Both the position numbers and the translations under genes were made by a program. This document shows positions 6,983 to 15,015 of a DNA stretch of 22,473 nt, piece after piece. Every line of letters starts with the position of its first letter. Position 1 is the stretch's first letter. Source of the stretch: DP-20 sp964539925 (GTDB lineage Bacteria; Desulfobacterota; Binatia; UBA9968); assembly GCA_964539925.1 (NCBI GenBank), contig CAZILB010000055.1:1-22473 (forward strand), in the 5' to 3' direction. The notes under the pieces were generated by a model that did not search any database, had not been told where the DNA came from, and worked only from the letters and a program-made list of their open reading frames with translations.

Positions 6983-8539
6983 GAATCGAGGCCCGACGAT
7001 CAGGTAGCTATAATCCGAGCCTGACGACGCGGCGGCTGCCAATTGACCGCCTTCGATGGCGAATTCGAAGGCGAGAGCACGGGTCGGTTTGAAGCCGAGG
7101 CTGGCCGACCCGCCGTAGACGGGATCTTTACTGGCGATGCCGTTCCTTCTGAAAGCCTGTTGCCCAACAAAGAAATCGGCAAAACTATAGAACTTCTCCT
7201 GCTCCATGTAGAAAGAAACAAATCCCCGGTTGGAATAGTAATCGTTGGGATCAAAATAACCGCCGCGGCTTTGCCGCTGGAAATTCACGTAGCGGAAGCG
7301 ATGGCCAATGCTGATCTTTGGTTTCATCCAAAGGGTGTATTGCGAGGTCAGCCGAGCGTCATGGAGGTGGTTCGAATCGGAAAGAGTGCCGTAGCGATAG
7401 CTGCCCGCGAAGGAGAAGCGGTCGGACAAATGCTGCGTCCACTGGATCGCCGCGAAGGTCGCCCGAATTCTATTCTCTATGAGCTCCGCCGAATCCGTGA
7501 GCACCTCCCGCGTCACACTGGCGCCGACTCTCCCGCCGGGGACCGCCGTGTCCAGGCGCAATTCTCCCGTAGGGAAGGTCGACGAGTTGCCGCGGCTGAA
7601 GTGGGCAAAGCCGAGACTGCCGCCTGCGCCAAAAGACTCGTTTACATGGGTATAAGCTTTAAGCGAGAATTCTTCGGCTCTTTTATACCTTTGATCGTCA
7701 TTGGCTTCTGTGTGTCGGAAAAAGGCGGCAAGGTCGAAATTGCCGAGCCAAAAACTCGGTGAGATACTATACCGGTCAAGCCGATTCTTGTCGGAATCGC
7801 TGAAGCGGGCGTATCTCGCGTCGAGCTTGGGGCGGAAGGCGTCGTCAAAACTTTCTTGAAATCTGCCGAAGCGGTTTTTTTCATTCCCCGTCGCCGGGCT
7901 GAGGGTACGGCTCGCTTCTTCGGCGCCCACCCGATCGCGAGCGGCGAGCAGCGATTGGGAGAGTCCGAGTCTGGCATCGAAACTGTCTTGTTTGTCGAGC
8001 AGCTCCCGATAGAGCGGGATTGCGCGCCGTAAATTGCCCTGCCACTGCAGCGCGTCCGCCTTGATCTGCAGGGCCTCTCGATTTCCCGGCGATTCTCTTA
8101 AGACCTGATCCGCCTCTTCGATGGCATCGCGCAAATCGCCTTTCCACGATAAAACGCGAGCCAGATGGATACGGGCGTCGCGGTTTGTAGGCTCCAACGC
8201 CAACACCGCTCGCAGCTCTTCCTCGGCTCGAGTCAAACGATCGGCCCAGGAGAGATATTGAGCAATTTGGATTCTGTCACCGACTGAAAAGGCCTCGCGA
8301 TCGAGCTCTAACGCGCGAGTATACTCTTCGGCGGCCTTCTCAAATTCGTCCTTCTTGACGAAATCGTCGCCCGCCAATTTGTGGCGGCGCGCTTCTTCGG
8401 CACGCTCTGCGGAACGAGTAGCTTCGGCGGCATCCGCGATCCCCAAGCTAATCGACACGATCAGCGCAGCCGTGAAAACAAACCATCGTCTGAGTGGGAG
8501 ACCGAGACGGGGACTTGCGCGAAGTTCTAGGAATGGCAC
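6968..8539 (-). CDS. TPR-containing outer-membrane beta-barrel protein (PgaA/YaiO-like exporter)
   Basis: This 523-residue protein has an N-terminal signal peptide (LRRWFVFTAALIVSISLGIADA, about 16-37). About four tetratricopeptide repeats follow over residues 50-210, with typical TPR cores such as EFEKAAEEYTRALELD and DLRDAIEEADQVLRESPGN. The C-terminal half (about 235-523) alternates short aromatic and polar strands and ends in LIVGPRFLIRF; a terminal Phe is the usual outer-membrane assembly signal. TPR plus barrel is the plan of exopolysaccharide export porins such as PgaA, but this protein is much shorter than PgaA (about 800). It starts with GTG only 9 bases after the stop of the glycosyltransferase gene, so the two are almost certainly co-transcribed. 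It is likely to carry the polymer made by that enzyme across the outer membrane. Start-site support is weak, as no clear Shine-Dalgarno is seen. Confidence 0.82.
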   Translation of the reverse strand: MPFLELRASPRLGLPLRRWFVFTAALIVSISLGIADAAEATRSAERAEEARRHKLAGDDFVKKDEFEKAAEEYTRALELDREAFSVGDRIQIAQYLSWADRLTRAEEELRAVLALEPTNRDARIHLARVLSWKGDLRDAIEEADQVLRESPGNREALQIKADALQWQGNLRRAIPLYRELLDKQDSFDARLGLSQSLLAARDRVGAEEASRTLSPATGNEKNRFGRFQESFDDAFRPKLDARYARFSDSDKNRLDRYSISPSFWLGNFDLAAFFRHTEANDDQRYKRAEEFSLKAYTHVNESFGAGGSLGFAHFSRGNSSTFPTGELRLDTAVPGGRVGASVTREVLTDSAELIENRIRATFAAIQWTQHLSDRFSFAGSYRYGTLSDSNHLHDARLTSQYTLWMKPKISIGHRFRYVNFQRQSRGGYFDPNDYYSNRGFVSFYMEQEKFYSFADFFVGQQAFRRNGIASKDPVYGGSASLGFKPTRALAFEFAIEGGQLAAAASSGSDYSYLIVGPRFLIRF

Positions 8540-8548
8540 GCGGCGATG

Positions 8549-9952
8549 CTACCATCTTTTGACGGTTCCGCCAAGTTCTTGGAAATAACCGATAACGCAG
8601 ATGGGCGACATCATCACCTGATAGACAAACATGTAAACAAAAAAGCCCAAGAGATTTTGCCGCACCTTGAGACCCAGGGTGTCGAAAACCTTTTTTTGCT
8701 TGATGTACATCACCAGGATGATGAGCAGGGCCATGGGAAGGAGGATAAGCGTCCAGGGGCCGGCTATGTAAAATCGTCCCGTCAATGCCAGAATGACTCC
8801 TGGGAGAAATACAAAGGTAAAAAAGAGGTCGACCCACGGAATGACGAAGTCGATGCCGATAAAGAAACTGGTTAGCCGCGAGTTTTTCCACACGAGAGAG
8901 CCGTATTGTTTGAGCCCTTCGATCATGCCTCTGGCCCAGCGTCGGCGCTGGCGGAAGAAGCTCTTGAAGTCGGACGGCGCACAGGTAAAGCCAATCGCCG
9001 TGGCCTCGTACCCGACCCGCCAACCTTCGTTGAGAAAGGCCCAGGTCAATACGATGTCTTCCCCGATCACCGCAGACCAACCCTGGACTTTTCGAATGGC
9101 GTCAACCCGAAAGGCGCTGAATGCGCCCTGAGCCACCAGCGTACCCTGATAGAGCGATTGCTGCCTTTTCGCCGACGCAATGCCGGTAAAATAGTCCCAC
9201 TCCTGCAAGCGAGTGATAAAATTTTCGCGCGAATTCTTCACCAGCACGCTCCCCGCGACCGCCGCGGTATCGTTGGGGTCGGAAAGCAGGCGCGCAACTA
9301 TCCGTTTGAGCGCCTGGGGGTGAAGAAAGGTATCGGCATCGATGGTCACGACGATCTCCGTATGGACCTGCCGCAAGCCCTTGTTCAAAGCGCGTGCTTT
9401 GCCTCCGTGCTCGGCCTTGACGATCTCTAAATTCGGCAGATTAAGCACTCGCAGGATCTCGACGGTGCGGTCAGTGGAGCCATCGTCGACGACGATGATC
9501 TTCACCGGAGCCGGATAATCCTGTCCTACCAAACCGCGAAAAGTCTCGCGGATGTTATTGGCTTCATTGTACGCGGCGATCAAGACCGTCACGGGTGGAT
9601 ACTCGATGTCGAGCGGCAGATCAGGCGGGGTATCCATGACAATGCTGGCGACGATGTGCGCGTTTAAAAAGCCCGGGATCAAAGCGATAAAGAGAATAAT
9701 GATGAATGCCGGAACAGCGCCGACCACGCCGGACAGATCGTGCATCCAGGGTTGCGCCAGGACCAGAGAGAGCGAAAACCAGGCAAGGGCGAATCCCGTG
9801 GCCAACAGGAACTTAATCTTGACCGGAACGTAGAAGCGTTTCCTCGGCCGGACCGGCGCTCGAAATGGACGTTGCCGCCAGCTCCCTGCATGTTGCAGAT
9901 CCGAATCGGTAAGTTCGATGTCAATGTTTGGTTTCGTTTGTTGCTTTGCCAT
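8549..9952 (-). CDS. Membrane glycosyltransferase family 2, PgaC/IcaA-like polysaccharide synthase
   Basis: This 467-residue processive GT2 enzyme has two N-terminal membrane segments (about 45-67 and 77-101) and a cytoplasmic catalytic domain. That domain carries VTVLIAAYNE, the UDP-binding VVDDGS (Asp156-157), the DAD metal motif (205-207), the GED catalytic base (297-299) and QRRRW (335-339). Three further membrane segments follow. This set and the length match poly-beta-1,6-N-acetylglucosamine synthases (PgaC/IcaA). Related hyaluronan, cellulose or curdlan synthases share the motifs, so the polymer is not certain. The ATG at 9952 is chosen because the likely sigma-54 start point falls near 9965; an in-frame GTG at 9964 would then be leaderless. 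A TPR/beta-barrel protein gene follows 9 bases downstream. No deacetylase (PgaB) or PgaD gene is present. Confidence 0.9.
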   Translation of the reverse strand: MAKQQTKPNIDIELTDSDLQHAGSWRQRPFRAPVRPRKRFYVPVKIKFLLATGFALAWFSLSLVLAQPWMHDLSGVVGAVPAFIIILFIALIPGFLNAHIVASIVMDTPPDLPLDIEYPPVTVLIAAYNEANNIRETFRGLVGQDYPAPVKIIVVDDGSTDRTVEILRVLNLPNLEIVKAEHGGKARALNKGLRQVHTEIVVTIDADTFLHPQALKRIVARLLSDPNDTAAVAGSVLVKNSRENFITRLQEWDYFTGIASAKRQQSLYQGTLVAQGAFSAFRVDAIRKVQGWSAVIGEDIVLTWAFLNEGWRVGYEATAIGFTCAPSDFKSFFRQRRRWARGMIEGLKQYGSLVWKNSRLTSFFIGIDFVIPWVDLFFTFVFLPGVILALTGRFYIAGPWTLILLPMALLIILVMYIKQKKVFDTLGLKVRQNLLGFFVYMFVYQVMMSPICVIGYFQELGGTVKRW

Positions 9953-9976
9953 AACAGTTCTCACCGCACTCTAACC

Positions 9977-9992
9977 GCAAGGGAGGTGCCAA
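9977..9992 (-). promoter_or_regulatory. Near-consensus sigma-54 (RpoN) promoter of the exopolysaccharide pair
   Basis: Read on the minus strand, TTGGCACC-TCCC-TTGC matches the sigma-54 consensus YTGGCACG-N4-TTGC at every position except the final G of the -24 block. The GG and GC dinucleotides are separated by exactly 10 bases, the spacing required for RpoN. Transcription would start about 12 bases downstream, near 9965, just before the glycosyltransferase start. A palindrome roughly 75-90 bases upstream could be an enhancer-protein site. No sigma-54 activator gene is in the window. Confidence 0.6.
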
Positions 9993-10492
9993 CAGCACTC
10001 AGGAAACAATTGGATAAAGGGTTCGCCAAAACTCGCCAATACTTCTCTCTTGCGACCTGCCCATTGACAGAAAAGTCTGTCGATCACGCCGTGCGAGACA
10101 CAGAAATGCATCGTTGACCGGCGGCCGCGGACAAACGAAATTGTGAGAAAGCCTGGCGTCGAGCAAGTCCTGGCACTGCACCGAAATAGGCGACGCTCGC
10201 CTCACGGACGGGCCCTGTGTACACCTGGGACAGCACGGAAAACTGAAATACCCGAGGAGCGGACCGCAGGCGAATTTTTTCGAAGTGGACCGAGCGGTTC
10301 GAAACCAAATCCGGTTACCGGCGACCCAGCACCGATGCGCAACCGGCGGCTTCGTTGACAGCTTTGCACGGGTCGTGATATCGGCATTTGTGCCACGATA
10401 AATAGTAGTTTTTCATTCGGGCTCAGTTTTCTCGCCGCACCACTCGCGAGCGGATTTCATGGCCATGACGATCTATTGGAGGTGAAGAACGA
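9993..10492. other. Intergenic region between divergent glycosyltransferase and substrate-binding relic
   Basis: About 500 bases without a convincing gene. Short frames on both strands lack ribosome-binding sites and recognisable protein features. The region holds the palindrome at 10066-10081, a TTGACA at 10355-10360 (plus strand, with only a poor TATCGG 18 bases on) and a small GGCA-TTTG-TGCC hairpin at 10383-10394. It ends with an excellent Shine-Dalgarno GGAGGTGA (10478-10485) that belongs to the decayed gene downstream. I see no RNA gene and no convincing riboswitch. Confidence 0.5.
10066..10081. promoter_or_regulatory. Palindrome upstream of the sigma-54 promoter, possible activator site
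   Basis: GACAGA-AAAG-TCTGTC is a perfect 6-bp inverted repeat, extended by two more A/T pairs beyond a wobble position. It lies about 75 bases upstream of the -24 element, inside the range where sigma-54 enhancer-binding proteins usually bind. It is not followed by a T-run on either strand. Its regulatory role is inferred only from symmetry and position. Confidence 0.3.
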
Positions 10493-11118
10493 ATGACTAG
10501 GCTCGGGATGGCAATATTGGCTTTCGTCATCTGGCCGGCTCTGTTGCACGCGCAAGCACGCAAGCCGATGACCGCCGAATTGGTCACATACGCCGGTCAG
10601 GACCGCGAGCAAGTCCTTTACGCCGGCGCCAGGACCGAAGGCAAAGTGACCTGGTACACGTCGCTCGCAAGAGAGTCCTATAAAGCGATGGTCAAAGCCT
10701 TCGAGAGCAAGTATCCCGGTGTAAGAGTGGAAGCCTACCGGGTCTCAGGCTCCGACATGACAACGAGAATGTTCGAGGAATCCAAGGCCAGAAGACATAT
10801 CGTTGATACGGTGGAGACCGCCGAAGGCAATCGGATGTTCATGCGCGATGCCTTGCTCCTGCGCCCTTACCATTCCCCGCATTTCGCTTCCTCTCCCGAA
10901 GAGGCATAAGGAAAAAGCCGACAAAGGCCTGCATTTTTGGGCTGTCGCCCGCGCTACATCGGCTTCGCCTACAACACCAAGCTGCTTTCGAAGAGCGCCG
11001 TGCCGAAAAGCTACGAAGGTCTGCTGCATCCGGAGCTCAAAGCGCGCATGGGTTTATCCATCAGCGATCCCAGCTACAAAGTCATCGGCGCGAGCCGGTT
11101 CTCACGCTCGAAGGACGC
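10493..11118 (+). pseudogene. Decayed periplasmic substrate-binding protein of an iron-type ABC transporter
   Basis: The gene begins well: GGAGGTGA lies 7 bases before the ATG, and a signal peptide follows (MAILAFVIWPALLHAQ). Next come EGKVTWYTSLARESYKAMV and FESKYPGVRVEAYRVSGSD, the N-terminal lobe of FbpA/AfuA-like binding proteins. A TAA at 10907-10909 ends the frame. The next protein-like stretch (KEKADKGLHFWAVAR) is in the +1 frame, and the original frame resumes with RYIGFAYNTKLLSKSAVPKS. An extra T near 10907 and a missing base near 10945 explain this. Resemblance continues through LHPELKARMGLSISDPSYKVIGA and fades by about 11100, possibly with a third shift into LTLEGRSFLTWFRR. About 130 C-terminal residues of a normal 330-residue protein are missing. 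The same-strand permease at 13264 may have been its partner. Confidence 0.75.
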
Positions 11119-12867
11119 TCATTCCTCACCTGGTTCCGACGCGGCGTTGATACCCGAAATGTAGCCCTGGGTGGCGCAGCGCCCCATGCCGTGCTGGTTG
11201 AAGCCGCCGGCCGACTCGCCGGCACAGTACAACCCCGGGATCACCCGCCCCTTCATGTCGATCACCTGGCATTTGGCGTTGATCCTCAGGCCGGCGCGGG
11301 TGTCATGCACCACCGGCGTCGCCCACGCGGCGTAAAACGGCGGTGTAAGTATTTTATACTTCGGCGCCGGCTTGCCGAAATCGCTATCCTCGCCCCGATC
11401 GACGTGGGAGTTATACCGCTCGACCGTCGCTTGCAGCGTCGCGCCTTTCATCGGCTTCGCCTGGTATTCATTTTTAATCGCCTCGGCCAACGCCGCAATG
11501 GTTTTCGCCGTAAAAAAATAGCCGTCAGGGTCAACGTAAGGCGGTACGACTTTCCAACCTTCCCGTTGGAGCGCATCGGCGTCGAAAATCGCCCACACCG
11601 GGCCCGCGCAATAATCGGGCGGCTCGGAGTACTCGTTCATCGCCAGCGCCGCGTGTGTGAAATTGTATTTCGTCGGGTTGTAAGTCACTCTTTCGGCATT
11701 GCGATAGTCGTTGGGCGTACAGGGGGTTATCTGGCCGCCGAGATTGCCGTGCGGCACATCGCCCCTGGTTTCGTCGTAGAACCGCTTGCCGACCTGGTTA
11801 ACGAGAATAACGTCCTGCCAGTCCTTGACGTTAAAACCGGCGGCGCGCACTAGTGGAAAAATCGGGCTCTCCAATTTCCACGGCACATAGTTGTACTTGG
11901 TCGCCAGGGCACGCTGGGTGCGCATGGTGGCGCCGTTTTCCAATGTCTGGTTCGCAAGTCCCCAAAACGACGCCCCGATCGCCATCGCCGCCAGTTCGCC
12001 GCTGGCGTCCTGGTAGGTGTAGGGCTCGCCGCCCACCTGAAGCACCGGCGTCAAACGCGGATCGAACATGCGGCGAAATTCGATATGACTCGTGCTGCCG
12101 CCGGTGGCGAGGATTACGGCTTTTCTGGCGCGCAGCCTCATCGTCGGCTGATTGCTTTCGATGTTGCCGTCCGAGCGAAAGCTTTTGAGCGGCTCGGTTG
12201 CGCCCGGCATGATTCTCGGCGTGTACTCCGCGCTGATGCCGCTCACCCGCCCGGTTTTGGTTTCCGTGGCCGGTTCGCGGATCAGACTGCTCATTTTATA
12301 GTTCAGCAAGAAACGCACGCCCTTGGCGCGCGCGCTTGCTTCCAGCGGCCGAATCACGCCAGTTCCCGCCGCCGCGTTGGGGCTTTCCAGTCCCGCGCCT
12401 TTATTCCAGAACGCATGATTTTCCCGGGGCGCGGAGTTGCCGGTGGTCGATGCCCCGTGATTGTCCGGCGGCTTATCGAGAAACTCCACGCCATTGGCGA
12501 GCAAGAACTCAAACGTGAGCGCGCAATGATCGGCGAAGGCGCGCATGAGCGCGCGGTCGTTGTAACGGTAATCGGGCGAACCGTTCGGCTGCACGATGGA
12601 CCAGTCGGTCAAGTCGGAAAAGACTATATCCGGTGAATCCTCGACGCCGTATTTCATTTGCGCGCTGGTGCCGCCGCCAAGGGCCACATGGCCGCCGCTC
12701 AATATAGCGTGCCCGCCGATATCGTAGTTCGCCTCGACGACGATCACCGAAACACCCCCTTCGACCGCCTTGATCGCGGCGGGAAGCCCGGCTGCGCCCG
12801 AGCCGATGACGAGGACATCCGCTTCCAGATCCCAACGCTCACCGCCGTTTGTCGCTGACTGTGCCAT
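11119..12867 (-). CDS. FAD-dependent oxidoreductase of the fumarate reductase/succinate dehydrogenase flavoprotein family
   Basis: This 582-residue protein opens with the FAD-binding fold ADVLVIGSGAAGLPAAI (G22-x-G24-x-x-G27), then VVEANYDIGGHAILSGG. The active-site landmarks of soluble fumarate reductases are recognisable: GKRFYDE (Arg362), VVHDTRAGLRIN (His521) and GESAGGFNQHGMGR (Arg563), matching Arg402, His504 and Arg544 of flavocytochrome c3. The C-terminal FAD-contact region IPGLYCAGESAGG is intact. It has no heme domain, signal peptide or membrane anchor, so it is probably a cytoplasmic single-component enzyme that reduces or dehydrogenates a C=C next to a carbonyl. A ketosteroid dehydrogenase-like role is possible but not specifically supported. 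AAGGGG lies 8 bases before the ATG. The gene is inverted relative to, and immediately abuts, the substrate-binding-protein relic, as though it had been inserted there. Confidence 0.88.
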   Translation of the reverse strand: MAQSATNGGERWDLEADVLVIGSGAAGLPAAIKAVEGGVSVIVVEANYDIGGHAILSGGHVALGGGTSAQMKYGVEDSPDIVFSDLTDWSIVQPNGSPDYRYNDRALMRAFADHCALTFEFLLANGVEFLDKPPDNHGASTTGNSAPRENHAFWNKGAGLESPNAAAGTGVIRPLEASARAKGVRFLLNYKMSSLIREPATETKTGRVSGISAEYTPRIMPGATEPLKSFRSDGNIESNQPTMRLRARKAVILATGGSTSHIEFRRMFDPRLTPVLQVGGEPYTYQDASGELAAMAIGASFWGLANQTLENGATMRTQRALATKYNYVPWKLESPIFPLVRAAGFNVKDWQDVILVNQVGKRFYDETRGDVPHGNLGGQITPCTPNDYRNAERVTYNPTKYNFTHAALAMNEYSEPPDYCAGPVWAIFDADALQREGWKVVPPYVDPDGYFFTAKTIAALAEAIKNEYQAKPMKGATLQATVERYNSHVDRGEDSDFGKPAPKYKILTPPFYAAWATPVVHDTRAGLRINAKCQVIDMKGRVIPGLYCAGESAGGFNQHGMGRCATQGYISGINAASEPGEE

Positions 12868-13263
12868 CGCTACGCCCCTTGGCCAATTTTTTCCTGTTAG
12901 TTTTTCAACGCGTGCTGCCCGTTACTTTGGCATTCCACCGTCTTTATCGGTTCGATCATATGTCAAAGATCAGAAGCGCTTGCAACCGTGAAGGCGGAAT
13001 CCAGCTGCGGTCTCGGTAATTTTGCGCTTGAGCGGCCGGATAGCTCGGGTACAACGTTGAATTCCGTCCGGAGTGTCCCATGAGCTCATGGTCGCCGGCG
13101 CCCCGGCAAAGCGGCTTGCGGCGCGACCCCACTAAGCCGATTTAAGAATTGTCTTGTTCGGCGGTTTTGATGTATAGCAGGCCGAGGTATATATCCCGTC
13201 TCAGTCTTTCGGTGGCCAGGAATCGAGGAACCGCAGACATAAACGAGTATGAGGGTTTGACCT
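12868..13263. other. Divergent intergenic region, flavoprotein / ABC permease
   Basis: Nearly 400 bases without a supportable gene. A perfect TTGACA on the minus strand (12961-12966) could be the -35 of the flavoprotein gene, but no good -10 follows at the right distance. On the plus side a TATATA lies about 70 bases before the permease (see the separate entry). GAGGG (13251-13255) provides the permease ribosome-binding site. I looked for remnants of an ABC ATPase here (Walker A, LSGGQ) and saw none. Confidence 0.5.
13165..13193 (+). promoter_or_regulatory. Candidate promoter for the ABC permease
   Basis: TATATA (13188-13193) stands 17 bases downstream of TTTTGA (13165-13170). The -10 match is fair, the -35 match poor. 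The site is about 70 bases before the permease start, in a locally AT-richer patch. Confidence 0.25.
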
Positions 13264-14958
13264 ATGTACGCGATGATGATGCGCAATCCCGCCCATGTAT
13301 TGTTTCTTTTCACGGCCGTAACGTTGGCTTATCTGGTGCTGCCGCCGTTCTTTTTCATCCTGCACACAAGCTTGGTCATCGACCGCGGCCTGCAGGCGGG
13401 CAGCTTTACCATTCAACACTTCGCCGCCATCATCGAATCCCTGGGCGACGTCCAAACCCTCCTGTGGAACTCCATGATCTTCTCCATCGGCAGCTCGGCA
13501 GTGGCGCTTCTCTACGGCACCACGCTCGCCTGGCTCGCCGAGCGCAGCGACGCCCCGTTTCGCAAGCTTGCCTACGTTTCGGCGTACATTTCCTTCGCCA
13601 TCCCCGGCATTATCAAAGTCGTCGGCTGGATCATGCTCCTCGGCCCCAAGGCGGGCATCCTCAACGCCCTCGGCAACGCGCTGATCGGCCAACCCTTCTT
13701 CAATATTTTTTCCATGGGCGGCATGATTCTGGTGGAAAGCTTTCTCTGGATCCCGATCGTTTTTCTGCTCATGTCCACGCCGTTCCGTTCAATGGATCCG
13801 TCACTGGAAGAGGCGGCGACTACCGCCGGGAGCAATGGCTGGCAAGTATTTCTCAGGGTAACCTTTCCACTGGCCGTGCCCAGCGTTTTGGCGGTCTTGA
13901 TTCTGACTTTTATTCGTTCGCTGGAGGCCTTTGAGATTCCCGCGTTGATCGGCATTCCGGCCGGCGTCGAAGTGCTCACGACCAAGATCTACTTGCAAAT
14001 CAAGGGTGGATTGATTCCAAAATACGGCGAAGCCAGCGCCTATTCGGTGATTCTTATCGCCATCGTCGCTCTCGGGCTGATTCCCTATTACCGCATTACC
14101 GGCAAGACCTATAAGTTTACCACCATCAGCGGCAAGAACTATCGTCCTCACCGCGTCGCTCTCGGCAAATGGCGCTGGCTCGGCGGCACCCTCATGCTGG
14201 TCTTGCCGCTCTTGCAGCTCTTTCCCATAGCCGCGATCGCCTGGTCTTCCTTGCTGCCCTTCGCCCAGGTGCCGTCGTGGAAGGCCCTCGAGATGGTCTC
14301 GTTTAACAACTACGTAACCGCCTTCAACGACGCCGGCATCATTCGCTCGGTCATAAACAGCGTTACGGTGAGCGTGACATCGGCAAGTGTCGCCGTCGTG
14401 ATCACCTTTTTCGCCGCATGGCTGGTGGTGCGGGCGTCCATCAAGGGGCGCTGGGTTTTGGATCAAATGGCCATGCTGCCGCTGGTTTTTCCCGGCATCG
14501 TCATGGGCATCGCAATCTTGAAAATGTATCTGATCTTGCCGATTCCAGTTTACGGCACCATCTGGATCCTGGTGCTGGCGTTCATCGCCCGCTATGTGCC
14601 GTACGGTATTCGCTTCAGCCACTCGGCGCTGTTGAGCCTGCACAAAGAGCTCGAAGAGGGCGCCATGGCCAGCGGCGCCAGCTGGTTTCAAATGGTCCGC
14701 CACGTGGTTGTGCCGCTGATCATGCCCGCCTTGCTCGCCGGTTGGATCTATATCTTTCTGATCACATTCAGGGAGCTCTCCATCGCGCTGCTCCTCTATT
14801 CTCCCGGGTCGCAGGTGGTGGCGGTCACCATCTGGGAGCTTTGGGAGAATGGGCATGTCGGCGAGCTTGCGGCTTTTAGTCTGGTGATCGCGCTCGGCAC
14901 GATCATCGTCGGCTCGATCTTTCTCAAGCTCGCGCAACGGCAGGGGCTGCAGGACTAG
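13264..14958 (+). CDS. Two-domain ABC transporter permease, iron(III)/thiamine (FbpB/ThiP) type
   Basis: This 564-residue polytopic protein is made of two fused permease domains with about twelve hydrophobic segments. Each half carries the loop that docks on the ATPase: LEEAATTAGSNGWQVFLRVT (about 181-200) and LEEGAMASGASWFQMVRHVV (about 463-482), both close to the EAA-x3-G consensus. The fused form and length are standard for Fe3+, thiamine or polyamine-like uptake systems of the FbpB/AfuB/ThiP group. Substrate choice rests with the binding protein, which is not present intact. GAGGG lies 8 bases before the chosen ATG; three further ATG codons follow within 18 bases. No ATPase gene is in the window, so this permease must borrow one or be a remnant. 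The crotonase gene follows 57 bases downstream. Confidence 0.92.
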   Translation: MYAMMMRNPAHVLFLFTAVTLAYLVLPPFFFILHTSLVIDRGLQAGSFTIQHFAAIIESLGDVQTLLWNSMIFSIGSSAVALLYGTTLAWLAERSDAPFRKLAYVSAYISFAIPGIIKVVGWIMLLGPKAGILNALGNALIGQPFFNIFSMGGMILVESFLWIPIVFLLMSTPFRSMDPSLEEAATTAGSNGWQVFLRVTFPLAVPSVLAVLILTFIRSLEAFEIPALIGIPAGVEVLTTKIYLQIKGGLIPKYGEASAYSVILIAIVALGLIPYYRITGKTYKFTTISGKNYRPHRVALGKWRWLGGTLMLVLPLLQLFPIAAIAWSSLLPFAQVPSWKALEMVSFNNYVTAFNDAGIIRSVINSVTVSVTSASVAVVITFFAAWLVVRASIKGRWVLDQMAMLPLVFPGIVMGIAILKMYLILPIPVYGTIWILVLAFIARYVPYGIRFSHSALLSLHKELEEGAMASGASWFQMVRHVVVPLIMPALLAGWIYIFLITFRELSIALLLYSPGSQVVAVTIWELWENGHVGELAAFSLVIALGTIIVGSIFLKLAQRQGLQD

Positions 14959-15015
14959 GTGCAACGGCATACTGGCCTTGAACCTTTGAACAAATCCAAA
15001 TCCACGGAGTAACTC

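Noticed and set aside
10303..10400. Possible c-di-GMP (GEMM) riboswitch upstream of the polysaccharide synthase
   Set aside because: The minus strand contains GTGCAAAGC and a GGTAACCGG stretch that recall GEMM segments, but the conserved core and paired helices cannot be aligned. The element is also more than 300 bases upstream of the likely transcription start.
11119..12867. Call of the flavoprotein as 3-ketosteroid-delta1-dehydrogenase
   Set aside because: It shares the general FAD fold, but I could not place the catalytic tyrosines of that enzyme. Fumarate-reductase-type Arg/His/Arg positions fit better.
13149..13934. 261-codon plus-strand frame overlapping the start of the permease
   Set aside because: It is out of frame with the permease, which has membrane segments and EAA motifs. 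The alternative product is Arg/His-rich and featureless.
13801..14970. Long open frame of 389 codons on the minus strand opposite the ABC permease
   Set aside because: It is antisense to a clear permease, is very rich in His, Asp, Gln and Arg as expected from the reverse of hydrophobic codons, and has no recognisable motif or ribosome-binding site.
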